A stretch of DNA of 64,000 nucleotides from Fasciolopsis buskii (GCA_008360955.1 LUCM01010502.1:1-64000); one strand, 5' to 3'; counted from the first letter of the stretch, positions 12,442 to 26,239 are shown. Numbers and translations are program-made. Notes: generated from the sequence alone by a model not told the origin.

Positions 12442-12710
12442 GATGGTTGAACAAACGCACAAGGATGTGCGCTAGGCTATTTGCCTTTTTCTACTTTTTG
12501 AGTGACTTGAATCGAAAGAAAAGACAACAAAATGCAGGCATTAACGGCAAAGCTAATCATCCATCGGACAAAACGATCAGGGAATAAAAACTAATCAGCG
12601 TTGTGAACGTCTCTGTGTTGTTACTCCATCTTTGGAGTTTATCAAATGACTGCCTAAACGTTTGCCGGCTTATTGATCAAACTTTCATCTTTATCACTAG
12701 AATCTCATTT

Positions 12711-12987
12711 GAATCGTTAGGAGCGTGAATGGATGATAAGTCCGCTTAAGAATCACATGGCGATTCTTTGGGGCATTTTCGTCGATCAGGTAAGGCTGAC
12801 CTTCAGAAAGGGGACAAGCCCCAGAAGTGTTGGTTTTTCTTCTCATTAGTATATTTTGCATTAGGATGGAAGAAAAACCAATACTTTCGGGCGTAGTATC
12901 TCATTTCTGATAGTTAGCCTTGAGTGATCGACGAAAATCATGCGATTCTTAAGTGGACTTCTGACCCATTCACGCTCCTAACGATTC
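12711..12987. mobile_element. fold-back (long inverted repeat) MITE-like element
   Basis: A near-palindromic unit about 277 bp long. The outermost 22 bases of the left arm (starting GAATCGTTAGGAGCG) pair perfectly with the right end. Matching continues inward with indels through TTAAGAATC, TTTTCGTCGATCA and GGTTTTTCTTC, leaving a loop of about 10-20 bases around 12850. It has no coding capacity. Arm structure and size fit a non-autonomous fold-back or MITE element. I did not identify a clear target-site duplication. Confidence 0.65.
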
Positions 12988-15900
12988 GAATACGATCCTA
13001 ATGAGAAACTAAGGAAGGAAAATACTTGTGGGGCTGGTTGGAGAGGACAGTACCGGGTAGGCATACGTGAAGAAGGCCAATAACCGCCAAACCGGTCGTG
13101 TGATTCCCGGGAGATTTTTTTCATCCATCTGTATGCGAAACATGCCACTGAGAAGAAAGACTTTTAACCGTGTTCGTTAAAATCAGCTGTGCCAATAAGT
13201 TAATCCCACCCATGAACTCCCGAGATTCCTAATCCAGACCAGGCTGGTAGGTGTTACTTAGTTAATGATTCTAGTAAAACCTTCCCCCATGTCCATCAAA
13301 AAGGAATTTTTGTTCTTTTAGGACAAGTTCTCGGTTTTGTCAGGTTTTGGTTATAGTCAGGTTTGTTCTCAAATGGGTGCGCCCCCAAAACAGCCCACTT
13401 GGCTTTAGTAGGGCAGCAATAATTAATCAGTTGAAATTTGTCGTTGCACTGAATATTACGTGAATTGTCCTGTTTTACAACGCAAACGAAGTGGTGGTGT
13501 TAGCAGTTATGTCGGCAATTAATGATGACAACATCTGAGGCTTGTTTATGCATGTTCGGCCGTGTGGGGTAATTTCTACGTTATTGAATGTTCGAAAATG
13601 TGATATGATATACGTACTAATGACCATATTTCAAAATGGTTAGAAAGATCATGAGCAGAACTTCAACAAACCGTTGAAATCCCGTCCGGCTACGGAGTCT
13701 GATTTTCAATTATTCATCACGGATCCTCCTGCAGGTTCGGGTACGATGGATAAGCATAGCAGGTGAGTGCTAATAAGGATGAAACGGCAATACAATGCTT
13801 GCATTCCTTCCAAATTGTAAGCGGACCTTTGATATTGCATGATGAATAGTTTTATAAATCATGCAACCTCCTTCTACTTAAACTGAAAGTATTACGTTTG
13901 ACACAAACGACTCCGCGGACCACCATGTTTATTGTAACATCGCAGAATGTGATGCAGTCTGAGTGCGTGTGCTTGTGTGTGTGTGTGTATGCACATTTCA
14001 CTTGCTCGTGTTGCCTATTTTCGGCATTTTTCATGGGAATTAATGCTTTAAATAATCCTCTTCTTCACTCCGTTTATCCGATCTTGGTATAACCAGCATT
14101 CCACCTAAAATCCCCGATCGAACTAGCCAACGATATTTCATAAGGTACTTCCATGTTAAACGTTGCAAATGACAGACTATTCCACAAACTGACTTTTCTC
14201 TATCCGTACACTCGGATTTGGCTGTTTTGTGGTGTCATTCTGCCAGTTATCTCAATCTTTTTTTAGCCTCTTTATATTGGTCCCAATCGTTCATCTTCCG
14301 TTCATTTCAAACGAATCAGTTGACGAATAAAGGCTGCTTCCAATCGCGAGAGTTACAAAATTAATAAGAGTTCGAAAATATTTATCCAGATCGTATTATT
14401 TCAGATGGACTCTCTTGTACACCAGCAATGCCTTGGAACCTAAAATTCACCAGAGAATTTTGAGATTCGTAAAAGACTTATGCGAGGGTTCATCCGCAGG
14501 CAAAACCGGCCGCTGTGGGTATGGAAGCTGTTAACCTATTACGCATTAGGGAGCCTGGATCCCTCTTTATTATCGTTGTTGAAGATGAATTTTTACACCT
14601 GCATAAATTTTCGATGTATACACCAGATGTTTAAAAGTAACCTTTTTCCTAAATCCCAGAACAGTCCTCTGATCCGGATGGCCTCAACCCCATGGTTTTT
14701 CTAACGTGTGCCCGGCTGCTAGCCCGTGTATCTTTCCCACTTTTCCACTCAAGGCCCCTGACAGTTTTGGGAAATTGTCTTCAAGGCTGTCTGACGTACG
14801 GATGAGTGGGGTCCCCAATACAAAAGTTCCTTCATCATTATCGGAAGGTTTCAGGTAGTTAATTTTTAAGGATTATGATTTGGTGGCCATGGGCTATTGT
14901 TTTACGACTTTTGAACTTCAGATAAATTGTCCCGCATAAAAATTGAGAGAATTAATCAAGAGATAGTAACTCATACGGTAGTAGTGAAGCTTTTCTAGAA
15001 TATTGATTAACGACCTCATGGTCCAAAGTAAAGATGGTCAATTATTAGAATTACATGTTTTTAAATTTCTTATCACAACTACTGAACCAAGATACAATTC
15101 CCGATGGTTGTTGCAGTTCCTGTCTTTAGGCAAAAAATCGATGGGATATTATCCTGGAAATTCTCTGAGGTAGCTAACAAGGATATGGAACGCACTCATT
15201 CAATTTTAAAACCACAGTAGCCTGCAACTGGTACGGTACCCATGGTGTGATCAAACGAGTGTGCTCTGCTGAAGGAACTCGTTCTCTAGGTGAAGTTTGG
15301 GTGCAGCGCATAATGGCACACAAGGGCGTGGCCACGAATTGACGTCAGGATGAAAACGGTGTTAGTTTTTGGTTCATTTTTATTCTAGGATGACTGTCAC
15401 AGTCTATCCAGCTATTCACTGACTTAACTCATTAGTGTGCTGAGAATATTGCGCAGTTCTGCTAAGCTCCAAAATTTTACTGAAAGCTCCTAAACTGGGA
15501 GTGGTTCTAGTAAAAATATATATGCTTTGTCACTCGGGTCGCCAAAGATCTACTTTAGACTGGTTTCAATCAGTAGAGTTCTTTAACTTAAATGCAGTGC
15601 TCTAGACAGATTTACGTCAACAACCTGTACTGATTCGCTGCATTCTGTGAGTGAACCGTTGATCCCCAGACTGAAAATGTATTTTGGAAGCACAAGCTTT
15701 CTCATTGTAGAAGTGGTAGTTAGTATGGATACATTGGAACTGAGTTCTTTGCCTTATTATTATTTCAGTTAGTTATACGTTCCAACTGTTGTCCTATTTT
15801 TCCGAATTTCCTGGTCATTTACGGAATTTGGATCAGCTGCATGCTTTTTGCTTCCTCTCGGAAAATTCATGAAACAATCGTCGTCAAGCAATAAATTACG

Positions 15901-18376
15901 GTGCCAAATCTAGAGAATTCAATCATTCCTTTGTTCAGCCTGACTCAGATTCCTTCCTATAGATTATAGCCAGAGCAAACAAAACATCTTAGGGCTAGTG
16001 GAAGCATTTCTCATTTTTTGGTTTAAATTTGCCATTAAATTTCTGTTTCTGGTTAACCCAGCCAAAATCTGTGCATATTTCTATGGAGTTATCGTTCATT
16101 TGTCTTTCATCTTCCGACTGCCCAGTTCGGCTTGGGCTCAGATCATTACATCCAGGCTATGTGTGTGGTGACTGGGAATGAACTTCGAACGTGGTTTCTT
16201 TGATTTTACTACAAAAAGCTTTTACTCAGAGACTCTACTGAGCACAAACTGTGTTGCTGTAACCGTTTTGAAACCGACAACGCCGCGCCGATATAGCGTA
16301 CTAACAGTAACTTGCCTTTGTCTCACAACCCCGCAGGTCCCGGACTGTGGACTTTGATGAAGGTAACAAAGATAGTATATATCAAGCGGGAGGTGGGATG
16401 CAATAGTTTATGAAAGGTTTACACTAGACTGGCGGTACAATCGGTGAGAATTTGTGGCACAAATAACACGCAAACAATGAGACGCAAATGTAAGGAGGGG
16501 GCATTAACGTGGTCAGAATTAGTTTACCGCGCTCATCAGAAAGCCAAAACAGGGAGTGGGGAAACTAATTTGCAATCTAGGCAATGGGAGTTGGAATTTT
16601 AAGGTCACAGAAAACCAGAACGACTGTGACAATTAATCGTCAGTTGCTATCAGACTGAGCTTGTCTGGTCGACTAATGGCCGCATTAGAAATGCTACCTG
16701 AGCTAGAATCGTCCGAGTTCGGAAGAACGAATCAACTAACACGTTAGCATGTCTACCAAGTTGTCCATCAGCTAGGACTGGTCGCAGAGACAGTTCAAAA
16801 TTCGTTGTTATTGCGAAACAATTAAAAACGAAGTAAAACAACATGAGATTATCTAAAGAAATGTCCGGTCAATCTTACGTAGTAAGAATATCACAATGCC
16901 CTTTCTTGATGCAGCGATTTCAAAATTCATTGTGGAACATAAAAGAAGTTCAGCATCTATATTAGGTTAAAAATTATATTGCCCGAACACTGGTCTAGTG
17001 GGCGTTGAATCGACTAAACTGAAACGGACGCGCGTACGCACTGCCGGTTAATAACTAGTCCTCATCACCGAAACTTGATCTCAGGGAACACAAGCACTCA
17101 TGGGACTTGCCGACTTGGAGCAGTCTGAAATCGTCCGGATTGTTGATGGAACCCAGTATCATTAGCCTTGAAGCCGTGTACATTTGCTTATTCGGCCAGC
17201 ATAGTTTCTCACCCAAAAAATAGAATTATATGCATGTGTAGTTGGACACATTACAACTGTATTACCAATAAGAACATTGTATCAAAAAGAATGCCCCACT
17301 ATCAGATGGCTGAATTCATGTAGATTACGTTCCATATGATCTTGCACGTTTCTTTGAATTCATCTTGTAGGAACTGGTTTACTTGTTGTCAGCTTCATAT
17401 ATAGATGAGTCACCCTACCGGTACACACAAAAATAACCAATATAAATATATGCAGATTCAACCTTATTCTTGAAAGTAATTCAGCGTTTCCGCCTTCTCA
17501 GCCCCGTTACAGCTTTTTAGAGGGGGTTTAAATTTTCAGCGGTCTCATTCGACCTGTCAGTCGGCTCCAGTTGAATACCATCAAGCTTTGGATATGGTTA
17601 TGTATGCAGTAGAATCAAATCATGAGAGTAGATGAGTGAACGTTCACTTTAACTCATCAAGAAAGAAGAGCAAATATAAAGAGTACGTGAGGATAAGTCG
17701 ATACACGTATGGGAGTCAATATAGCTTGCTAGTCGAATTCAACACGTGACGACAGATGGAAACAGGATAGGTTGAAAACTCATGCGGATAATGAATGAAG
17801 ACGTCCTAACAATTACCAAGGATATCAAGAGTCTGAGAAATGATTAAGAGAAGTGGCGGATAGGAAAGCGTAAGGGAATGGAAAACGTTGTGGCTATCGG
17901 CAATAGTCACAACCTTTACCGACTGAGTAAGAATTTTAGTCCGCAGAAGCGAGATGCAAGCGAAGTGATTACGGAATACGATCACACACTAATTCATACC
18001 CAGGAGCATCGATTTGCGTGTTGTACAGAGCACCAAGAAGTAGTTTAGTTGGTCTACATCCAAAGTGAAGCTCTCACTTATGCATGCAATTGAACCAATG
18101 CAGATGGATACCAGCCCTCCTTCGGAAATCTAGGTTATGAGTGAGGTAGGTTTTCTTAAAGTATGCAGCGTCTAGACCAGATTCTTGTTCAGGATCGGTA
18201 ACAGAGGGTTAACATCAGAGGTAACAAAACTCTCCGGGATTTCATGGGGTAAGAGGGCAGATTCCTAAAGACTGGTGTGAATGGGTGATTGTGCTAATAG
18301 ATCTTCGTGTAAAACCCACAGAGGAGTTGCTCTGGTGAGTATTACATGCTCGCGTGCATTGTCCACCACCTCTTTT
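12988..18376. other. long stretch without recognisable genes
   Basis: Contains a TG-rich microsatellite (13963-13989). Small open stretches with splice-like borders occur, for example 13733-13760 before GTGAGT, 16336-16361 before GTAACA, and a - strand frame at 16650-16844. None is long enough or similar enough to anything to call. Confidence 0.4.
13963..13989. repeat. TG microsatellite
   Basis: Imperfect (TG)n ending in seven perfect units. Confidence 0.85.
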
Positions 18377-18516
18377 AAAGTTTTGCGGGCGCTGAGCTTG
18401 GCGTTTAGATCGCAAACATTTCATCCCCAGTCGAGGTGACGTCATCAGTGCGTAGGTCTCGGCTGGTGATGAAACGTTTGCGATCTAAACGCCAAGCTCA
18501 ACACCCAAAAAACTTT
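18377..18516. repeat. 140-bp inverted repeat with CRE-like palindrome in its loop
   Basis: Left arm 18377-18435 and right arm 18458-18516 are reverse complements with only a few mismatches; the shared core is GAGCTTGGCGTTTAGATCGC. The 22-base loop contains the perfect palindrome TGACGTCA (18437-18444). A single related arm plus loop occurs at 35638-35722, so this is a dispersed family rather than a one-off hairpin. Confidence 0.75.
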
Positions 18517-20835
18517 GGAAATTCAGGTGATTTTACTTGGTCACCTAAACTGAGCCGCGTTCAACTTCTCCCCTCGTTAGACCCAAACCAATTAGGAACA
18601 AACAGAGATGGTCGGAAATTTGGTTTTTCCTCTAGTATCCGTCTATGGTTTCAGTACGTGAACTGGTGACAACCTGCCGCAAAGTTCGTCTGTCGGCGTC
18701 TGTATACCTTTACTCTTTCTCGCCGAATTCTTTGTACCCTTTTTGTGCCCTCTACTAATTACAGAGTTGAGAGAAGGAGAAACAAGCCAATTACAGAGTT
18801 GTCAAGTGCCTTACAACTATTCCTTGTTCCGAACTCGAACTGATCTTTAGTTCAGCAGACGAACAGTAAACCGTGGTCTCTTTTGTGTTGGAAAGATCAT
18901 GTTCCATATCTGTTTTTTTCCGACGAACGATAAAAGGAATGCTCATGCAGTCTGTTGGATTTCATCTATCGTCCATCGTTGATGACTGATTTGGATTGGC
19001 TGTGTTTGGACACCTTCGCGATATCTTGCAGACAATCCAGTTTGAACCGACTGTCAACACTAAACGTGACTGTCGCCCATAAGAGCACTCAGAATGCATC
19101 ACTTTCAGACCACTGCAACTGATACTGAGTTTCGTGCGGATTCGAGGGATTCGGCTGGCATACTTTCTGGTACATCACCACTAAGTTTGTTCAAAGTGTA
19201 TTCAGGACATTCCTTTAAGGTTTTGCCACCCAGAATTCGATACCAACATTTTTGTGAACCTTGTTCCATTTAAAGTAGTCTCGTTTGTTCACCTTGTGAA
19301 ATAGATTTGCCGATCATCATTTTTGCTCCTCATGGGCATGGTTTTATGCTACTTGTTGTAGCAAAACCAAGTGAATACCAACAAGTTTTCTTCTATTTCT
19401 GCCTTACTGAGACCTGTAAACAATGTAAAAAAAAGCGAAGTAACAAGTCTGGTCCTTCAGTTCACTGACAACGAAAGTGAAGCCACAGAGTAAACACTCA
19501 GTGACAGGTGGTCATCCTCCAGATCTTAGAAAACCTAAGCATTTTAAATAGATCACCAGACCCGAAACATTTCTGGAACTAGAAGATCAATGTTGGAAAA
19601 TTTGCATGGAAAGGAATGGCTCCAGTCGGTTTCATCACGCCCGATTTTAAGTCATCCAAATACAACCTTCGAGATTGTTACCTATCCACGTAGTTCTCTT
19701 CATTTATTGATCCGCAGGAGGCAATACACTGGCATCAGAATGGCGGGGAAAACGTGTACCACAACCCATTCCATTGGGCTTGAAGTCAGTGAAGGCAAGC
19801 TCACAGAAATCCTTAATTAGAAACGATCCCGTTCGTTAGATGGAATTTCTTTATATCTGAATGAATGACTAGGTATCACTGAGATGAGCTGCATACGTGG
19901 CTGTCGAAAGTTTTTCATTCACTCAATATATTATCTGCAATGGATGGCCGACAAAACTTGTGACTTAGCAAGGTCCAACATTATAGGACGGTAGTACACG
20001 TTTTACAGCCTACAGTCTGAATTGCAACCGGTAAGCCCCTTTGCTCTGACAATGGATATGATAGCGGGAAATTCCAATGACATTCCGGTAGCATTAACGA
20101 CAAATGATAGGCGAAACTTTCGGTTATCTTATAACCGACTTGACCTAACATAGCGCCTTATTTTGTTTAAATTTTCAACACACAAAGTATCTGTGGCCTA
20201 AACAATTTGATCGGATGATGATTGCAAGCAGATATGCCGTTTTCCTTAAATTATGTTCTCGTTTAAAAACCGATGGATTTTCGAATTGGGATATTTAGAC
20301 GACATACGTGTACTTGTAAATAACTTTACGCGATGCCGTCTACACAAGTTCGAGATGACGAACTTGTGACTGACATTCCTCGGCGTTCGACTCGGCCCTT
20401 GGTTGATGACATCTCCAACAGAGGCTTGAAACTGAGCAGGACGTCCTATTCTAGAGTACTGTAGGAATGTTATACTGAATACATTAGATAGCATTGTTTG
20501 AAAGCATATATGGCATCTGATCGACAGGCACTCGGGTGTTTATATTTTAATTCCACTTTCGAGCCACTCATTCGAGCAGGGACAACCAAATGGTAACGGA
20601 TTGGTCGATATTCCTCGATTATTAGTTACCCCCAGATGCAGCAAGAAGATTAGTGCCAAATTCTTGACAATTCTAGACAAAAATCTCTGTCCCAGTTTCT
20701 CCTTCACATCCCCTTCTGTTTTGCCATTTTTGATGACTTTATTCGCATTTCATCTTGATCATACCGTTGCGTAGGCAAGCGTTACTGGCTGTTACGGCAT
20801 TTTCGGACCAAGTACAATTATATCTATTAAGGTAA
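18517..20835. other. intergenic, nothing recognised
   Basis: No supported gene. Short open frames such as 19590-19820 (+) and 20246-20494 (-) show no family features or convincing exon borders. Confidence 0.4.
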
Positions 20836-20905
20836 AGTGGGGTTATCTGTTCTCCACCTTTGATCATTCGCTGTCGTGGATCGGTTGGTTGATCAGCGTC
20901 ATGGG
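20836..20905 (+). repeat. possible partial copy of dispersed repeat R1
   Basis: The stretch around GTTCTCCACCTTTGATCATT resembles the middle of the R1 copy at 37856-38020 (TTCCCCACCTTTGTTCTTGG) and continues with similar spacing. Similarity is weak and short. Confidence 0.35.
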
Positions 20906-21903
20906 CCAAATGGACTAAAGGAAAAAAATTTATACTACCGCATACTTCTCCCAGTCCGTATTTCTGTGTAAAGTGTAACAATCATTTCCGGCATATTATC
21001 AGCAGCCTTAAACAAGACTTAAATAGGAAATCGCATTGATACGTTTGCCATAAAGAATAAAAGGTATTAGATAACTGAAAAAAATTGTGCCCTACCCACA
21101 CGGTTTCGATGCGAATGAGCCAAGTTAACTGCAAGTGAATCGGCCGCTTACTCCCAGAACAGTCAAACATAGTTATATGTGTATAATCTCTACGAGGCTT
21201 TTGGGCATACTGTCGACCGAAAACCAGCGGAATTTCAGGGCTACATCCTGTTAGCTCTTCATTCAATATATTTTCTGATTCCATTACAGTTTTTGGGTAA
21301 GAATCCCCAAAGTCTTCTTTCCGGTTGTTATCCATTCTCCACAAAAATCGACAAGCTTTTGGTTAGTTGTGAATTGTGAAATAATCCCTGGTTTAATTGA
21401 AAAAAGTCTCCGTTTAACAGCTTATCATCAACAACTGTAGAAGAAGTTGTTAATTTTTATGGTGCTCTGAACGCCACATGCGCGGATTCGGGGAGACCAG
21501 TTTGCTCAAAATGCTTTAGGTCTGCTGAAACCACTAAGAAAATGTTTATCCAGTAGGCTGTTGCTGTCTGATCCATTTGTGCACACAGTGTTATCTAAGA
21601 CATCAGACCTGACAAGCTACTGAGAAAACTTTTAAATAACATGTACTACTCTATTCTATTTTCTAGAATTATGGATCCGGAACTAAAAACCCACTTACGC
21701 AATGTGCCGTTCGAAGAAGACGCCACTGGCCGGATGCCTAATATTTAAGTGAAAATTCCGTTCTCCTTGATATCCGGTTCTTACTGTCACCTGAAGACAC
21801 TTAAAGATAATTCACAAATCGCTTTGGCAGGTATTAGTATGATGAGGTTATTTCCATTAACTGGTTCACCATGTGATATGAACGCTTAAATGGCCATTAG
21901 GAA
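20906..21903. other. intergenic, nothing recognised
   Basis: A 120-codon open frame on the - strand (20982-21344) has no recognisable domain, and an overlapping + frame is also open. No gene is called. Confidence 0.35.
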
Positions 21904-22045
21904 CTATGAAACCACTGTACAGCTGTTCCACCCTTGTTAGGAATCATCATCAGTGCATACGCACCACGACCGAACTGGGACGCGAACCCGGGACGACCGA
22001 TTGTGAGTCAAACGCCTTAGCGGTTACGCTATCGGGTAGTCACTC
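21904..22045 (-). mobile_element. tRNA-derived SINE-like copy, family A
   Basis: On the - strand the A box TAGCGTAACCG (22021-22031) fits the TRGYNNARNNG consensus, and the B box GGTTCGCGTCC (within 21977-21989) lies about 43 bases downstream, as in tRNA genes. The whole block aligns with 9890-10035, and its tail also matches 51200-51300. The head resembles a tRNA but the tail is repeat-specific, so a SINE is the best reading. Confidence 0.65.
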
Positions 22046-25000
22046 AACCGTTTGTTTAACTTCACTACCTGATTTTGTACCTATCCGTCACTGATTTGCA
22101 CGGCCACGGGCCAATGGCACACAGAGATCGCGAGTTCAGCGTTGACATCACACTGTAAACCATTTCATTAAATTCCTTCGGCTTTTGTTTAGCTGTTCTA
22201 GTCATTTCCACTGGAAAGCTTCTTACAAGGCTAATCCACTGACTAAAAACTGGTTGTTTGCATTGACATTGCAACAGTGGCTTAAAAAACACAGGATGTC
22301 CAATTACTTAGTTCGTAGTTGAAAGCAGTTCTCAGGGTGACTTAGTGGTATGGAGCCTTCCCGGTAAACAAGTCGCCGTCTCCTTGCATAAAGGGACTTC
22401 CCATTCTAAATCATGTCTAGCACTTCAAGCCAGTTGAAAAGTCGAAAGGAATAATTAGCTACCGTCGGTACGGGTTTAAATGAGTCAATAACTCAGTTAT
22501 CACTCACAAGTTTGTCAACCTTATTTGTCCGTCACAATGAGATTTCACACTGAAGAGGTGTGACGGTTTGTTGACTTCCCTAATTCGCTTAACTATACAG
22601 GATGGCTTATTTCAGGCCAAAGATTTAGTCATATCTGGAAGGTCAGTGGGTAGAATTCTGTCAAAATAGTCACTCGGTCATTCAAGTTTGGATTGAACTG
22701 AACTGTCAGCATAGTCAAAACTGAATAATTGATCCAGGTAGATGGGGTTCCACTCAGCCAGTTCCCGTTGCCATGGGGACAGGTTCTTTTTCCCTTTGGG
22801 TGAGAACTAACAGTTTTTCCACTTAATTGCTGAACTTCCTAGCGGTACTCACTCGAAAACTTTATCGCTTGTCGAGCAAGATAATCAGTACCGCGCTGCT
22901 CATTGCATCGAGCGGGGTGGATAAGCATGCGCCTGCTCCGATTTCCTCTGTTGGGTTAATGCTGTACTACCTCTTGTGTGAACCTATTGTGTCAAAGGCT
23001 CCGGGTATGATTTCCAACTAAGAACCATTTCTAATTTCCAGTATTCTGATATAGGGGGCACGATGAATTGCGGTTCGATAGATTTGCATAAAGGCAGCAC
23101 TAGTGGAAGGGAAAGAAGCATCTCACACGCATTACTCGAAACTAAGTTTTTACTCCAGTTGGCTGTTTTTACTGTCAGATAGAGAAACAAGTTGCTCTAG
23201 CTAGAATTCTTGAGACGTTTAGGTTAGCGGAATGCTGTCTTAGAAACGTGCATACAGGATCCGAGAAATTATTCCGCCATTGCTCTACCTCCCGACCCCC
23301 CGGGCGTGATGAAATCTTCCAAAAATGTAGGCTTCACTCCACCCGAACTAGCTTCCTACATTGACTGGTTTGGTTCCCCAGTAGAGTGGCCTCATTGGAA
23401 AGATAAGTCGGCCTGACCGTTGACCATATGGTTTCAGAGCCAGCTGTATTAAGGAGCTAACCCCAGCCAGTGTTTTAGGTTATTTCAGACAGCTTGAAGC
23501 ATACATTCTCACAGTATTAGTAGGGTGAACAGCTATACAATAAACTAATCAGCATCCATTAAAAGAGTACGAAACTTCACAGTTTACTTGACTTGTTGGG
23601 TCAGGGTAACTTGAAATACTCATGCTTACTGTTTCGTTATTCTAATGCCTACTGGTGATGGAACAAGTAGTTCAACTTCTAATTTGTAATAGCGTGAAGA
23701 AATCCACAGGGCACCGTTTCACCCTCGTCCCCGACGACCATGGAGAATACCCAAATGGCAGCTGCCCTCTGGAATGCTACAAGTTTTCTATCCAGATTTT
23801 AGTATTTCGATCTATCTCAGCTAGTACCGAGAGCGGAATAGTTCTCAGTGGAGACGAATAGGTACCAGTTACAGTCTTCCCTAGTAAACTTGTTTTTACG
23901 CACATAACAAATACTTTTAACCACACGGCTGCAGTTACGGTCCTCACGGAAGATCCTAAATTGTGAAATTGAGCATACAAGTTCTCCTCTCTATTTAATT
24001 ATCTTTTATCTTGCATTTAAATAAATATTTGTCATCCTGTAGCCTGTTAACTTTGTTCTATGACTGAAAGCCTCAATAAAGCTGTTTTGTAGCACAACAT
24101 AAAATAATGTCAACACAGGTACAGACAGACGCCTCAGCTTTGAAGCTTACCCTCATCTTTAGTAAAATTTTTCCGCCTGGGGAGAGATCAAACATCGTTC
24201 GATCGAAAACGATTGTAGTCGACAAAAGCCAGAGAAACAAAGACTATTCACATGATTTCGGATCCTGATGAACAACCTATTAAAGTCCTAATTATCCTGG
24301 TTTGAAAGATCGCAATAAAAATGCATGGAAAGTATCTGTTATTTGATTCAACATTTATCCCAGTAATAAGCAGTGTTGGGTGTTTTGTTTGCATGAAGTA
24401 ACGTGTGGAAAAGATGAAGACTAGTCGCCAAGACTTAGTCTGTCTACCTCTGGACACTATTAATCAACGAGTTTTGGAAGCGGTAAGTCAGACAAAAGAG
24501 TGATCTCATAAGTTTTGTCTGTTTGTGCATGCGTTTGGTCATCTGGTGGATAAGTCACGGAGCCCTTATCAACGAAAAATTCATGCGGAATGAAAACTCC
24601 AAAAAAGTGAATCATCGGTAGCATTATCGGTCAATCCAAGACAGATCGCAAGGGTCACTTGAAATGAAATTTATCGTATAAAAGCGCAAGGACTGCTTAA
24701 GGAAATAATCACATTTGACTGGGGGGATTAACAGTTCGATTGCACTAGATATACACCGTATGGTTTTTTGTATCTGAAGATTTAATCTTCATGTATTGGT
24801 TGAATTTAAACTATGTGAATGTTTCTATTTCTTGGCATCCAGTAAAAGAGTGGGGTTACCACAGTATTAAATCATTGTGTCTGCTTTAGAGTACACCTGT
24901 GTTTGCAACAATCAGGAGTGGTGCATGTGAAATGCAGTACGTCGAAATCCCACGGAGGTGAAACATATTTTCGTCTCGAGGTTGCAGCAACATGATAACA

Positions 25001-26239
25001 GGCTTCGGGCACTCATTTGAACGGTTCTTTACGCAAATTGACCAATCAGTTAACTTGTCGAGCTTTACCGTCAGTCTTAATGAGTGTGGATTTCCGCAAC
25101 CGATAAATGAGTGCGTGGCCAATATTTATGGCTTGCCCTGTAGTGGGTTGGTGACTTGGGGAAAATTAGTCATTACCAAATCAAACAATCACCGAAAGTG
25201 AATGGAGTAAGGTTTATGAATCGGTGTCGCGGGATATTCAATCTTGTGGTAGTCTACTCCAATTCGAATAGTAATGGAGCTTGAATTGAACAGTCATAAT
25301 AAGACGGAATTGTCATCTGGTAAAACTCCCAAAAGGTCAAGTTCGGACGACTAAAAAAGAAAATTCATAAGATTGAAAACAAGCCACAATGATCCACAAA
25401 TTCTTTCATAAAATTTGAAAATTTCCCAGAACCCGCCTGGTGTCCACGTACAATCCAGAGTGATTTTACACTATTCGGGCATAAAACTACCATACCAGCC
25501 GGGAAAAGTAAGTAAGAACAGAGAAACATGGAAGCAATGTTTGCAGAATGGTCATCGCAACACCTGGAACACCGCACTTTAATAAAATTGTTTTCTCAAT
25601 CGACGAATTTCCAATTATTTTGCAGATCTTATTGAGAAGCAATAGAAAATAGATCATACAACAAGAAGTGAACAAAACTAACCAATTAAATGCATTTATG
25701 ACAGCCACAATAGTTTTTTCATGCAACTAGTTTAACCAGCCTTCAAATTATTTGTGAACACGTGACGGGTTCTTTCGACATTATGCAATCCAGGATCACG
25801 GAAGTTGAAATGTCTGGAACAGTGTCTTTTGTGTACCAAGAACGAAGGCAGAAATGGGCATACCGACGGCCTCACCAGTGGGTGCTGTTCATGTCTGTTA
25901 GCGTAACTTATTTTTTGCAAAGTCCAGCCACTTACAAAGGTTTCTTATTCTTTTGCGATGCTTCTGAACAACTGCGTCATTTATTTAACCATAGTAAACC
26001 CATATAACGAAAGATGCATTAAAGTAATACCTAGTTTCTCACGTTGAATGTGAAGCCAGACTCATTAACAAGCTGCTTATTTTCTCGGAATGACTCGGGC
26101 TCATTCAGCAGAAACAGCGGTAGGGTAGGACCTACTCAACGTCAGAAGTTATGATTCCAGGTGTTCCATCCAAGCTAGTCTGCAAGATAAAATCGTAATA
26201 TCTTAAAAAATAAGCACGCGTCCGGGCTTAAGGCAAATA
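22046..26239. other. intergenic; weak candidate first exon at 24414
   Basis: About 46 bases at 22872-22917 resemble the leader of the LINE at 56 kb. An ATG-opened 23-codon stretch (24414-24482) ends at GCG|GTAAGT. It could splice in phase to an open stretch at 25002-25106 ending in TAA, giving a 57-residue product of no known family. That model is too weak to list as a gene. Confidence 0.3.

Noticed and set aside
24414..25106. Two-exon 57-residue mini-gene on the + strand
   Set aside because: Phases agree, but the product resembles nothing, the second acceptor is weak, and there is no polyadenylation signal.
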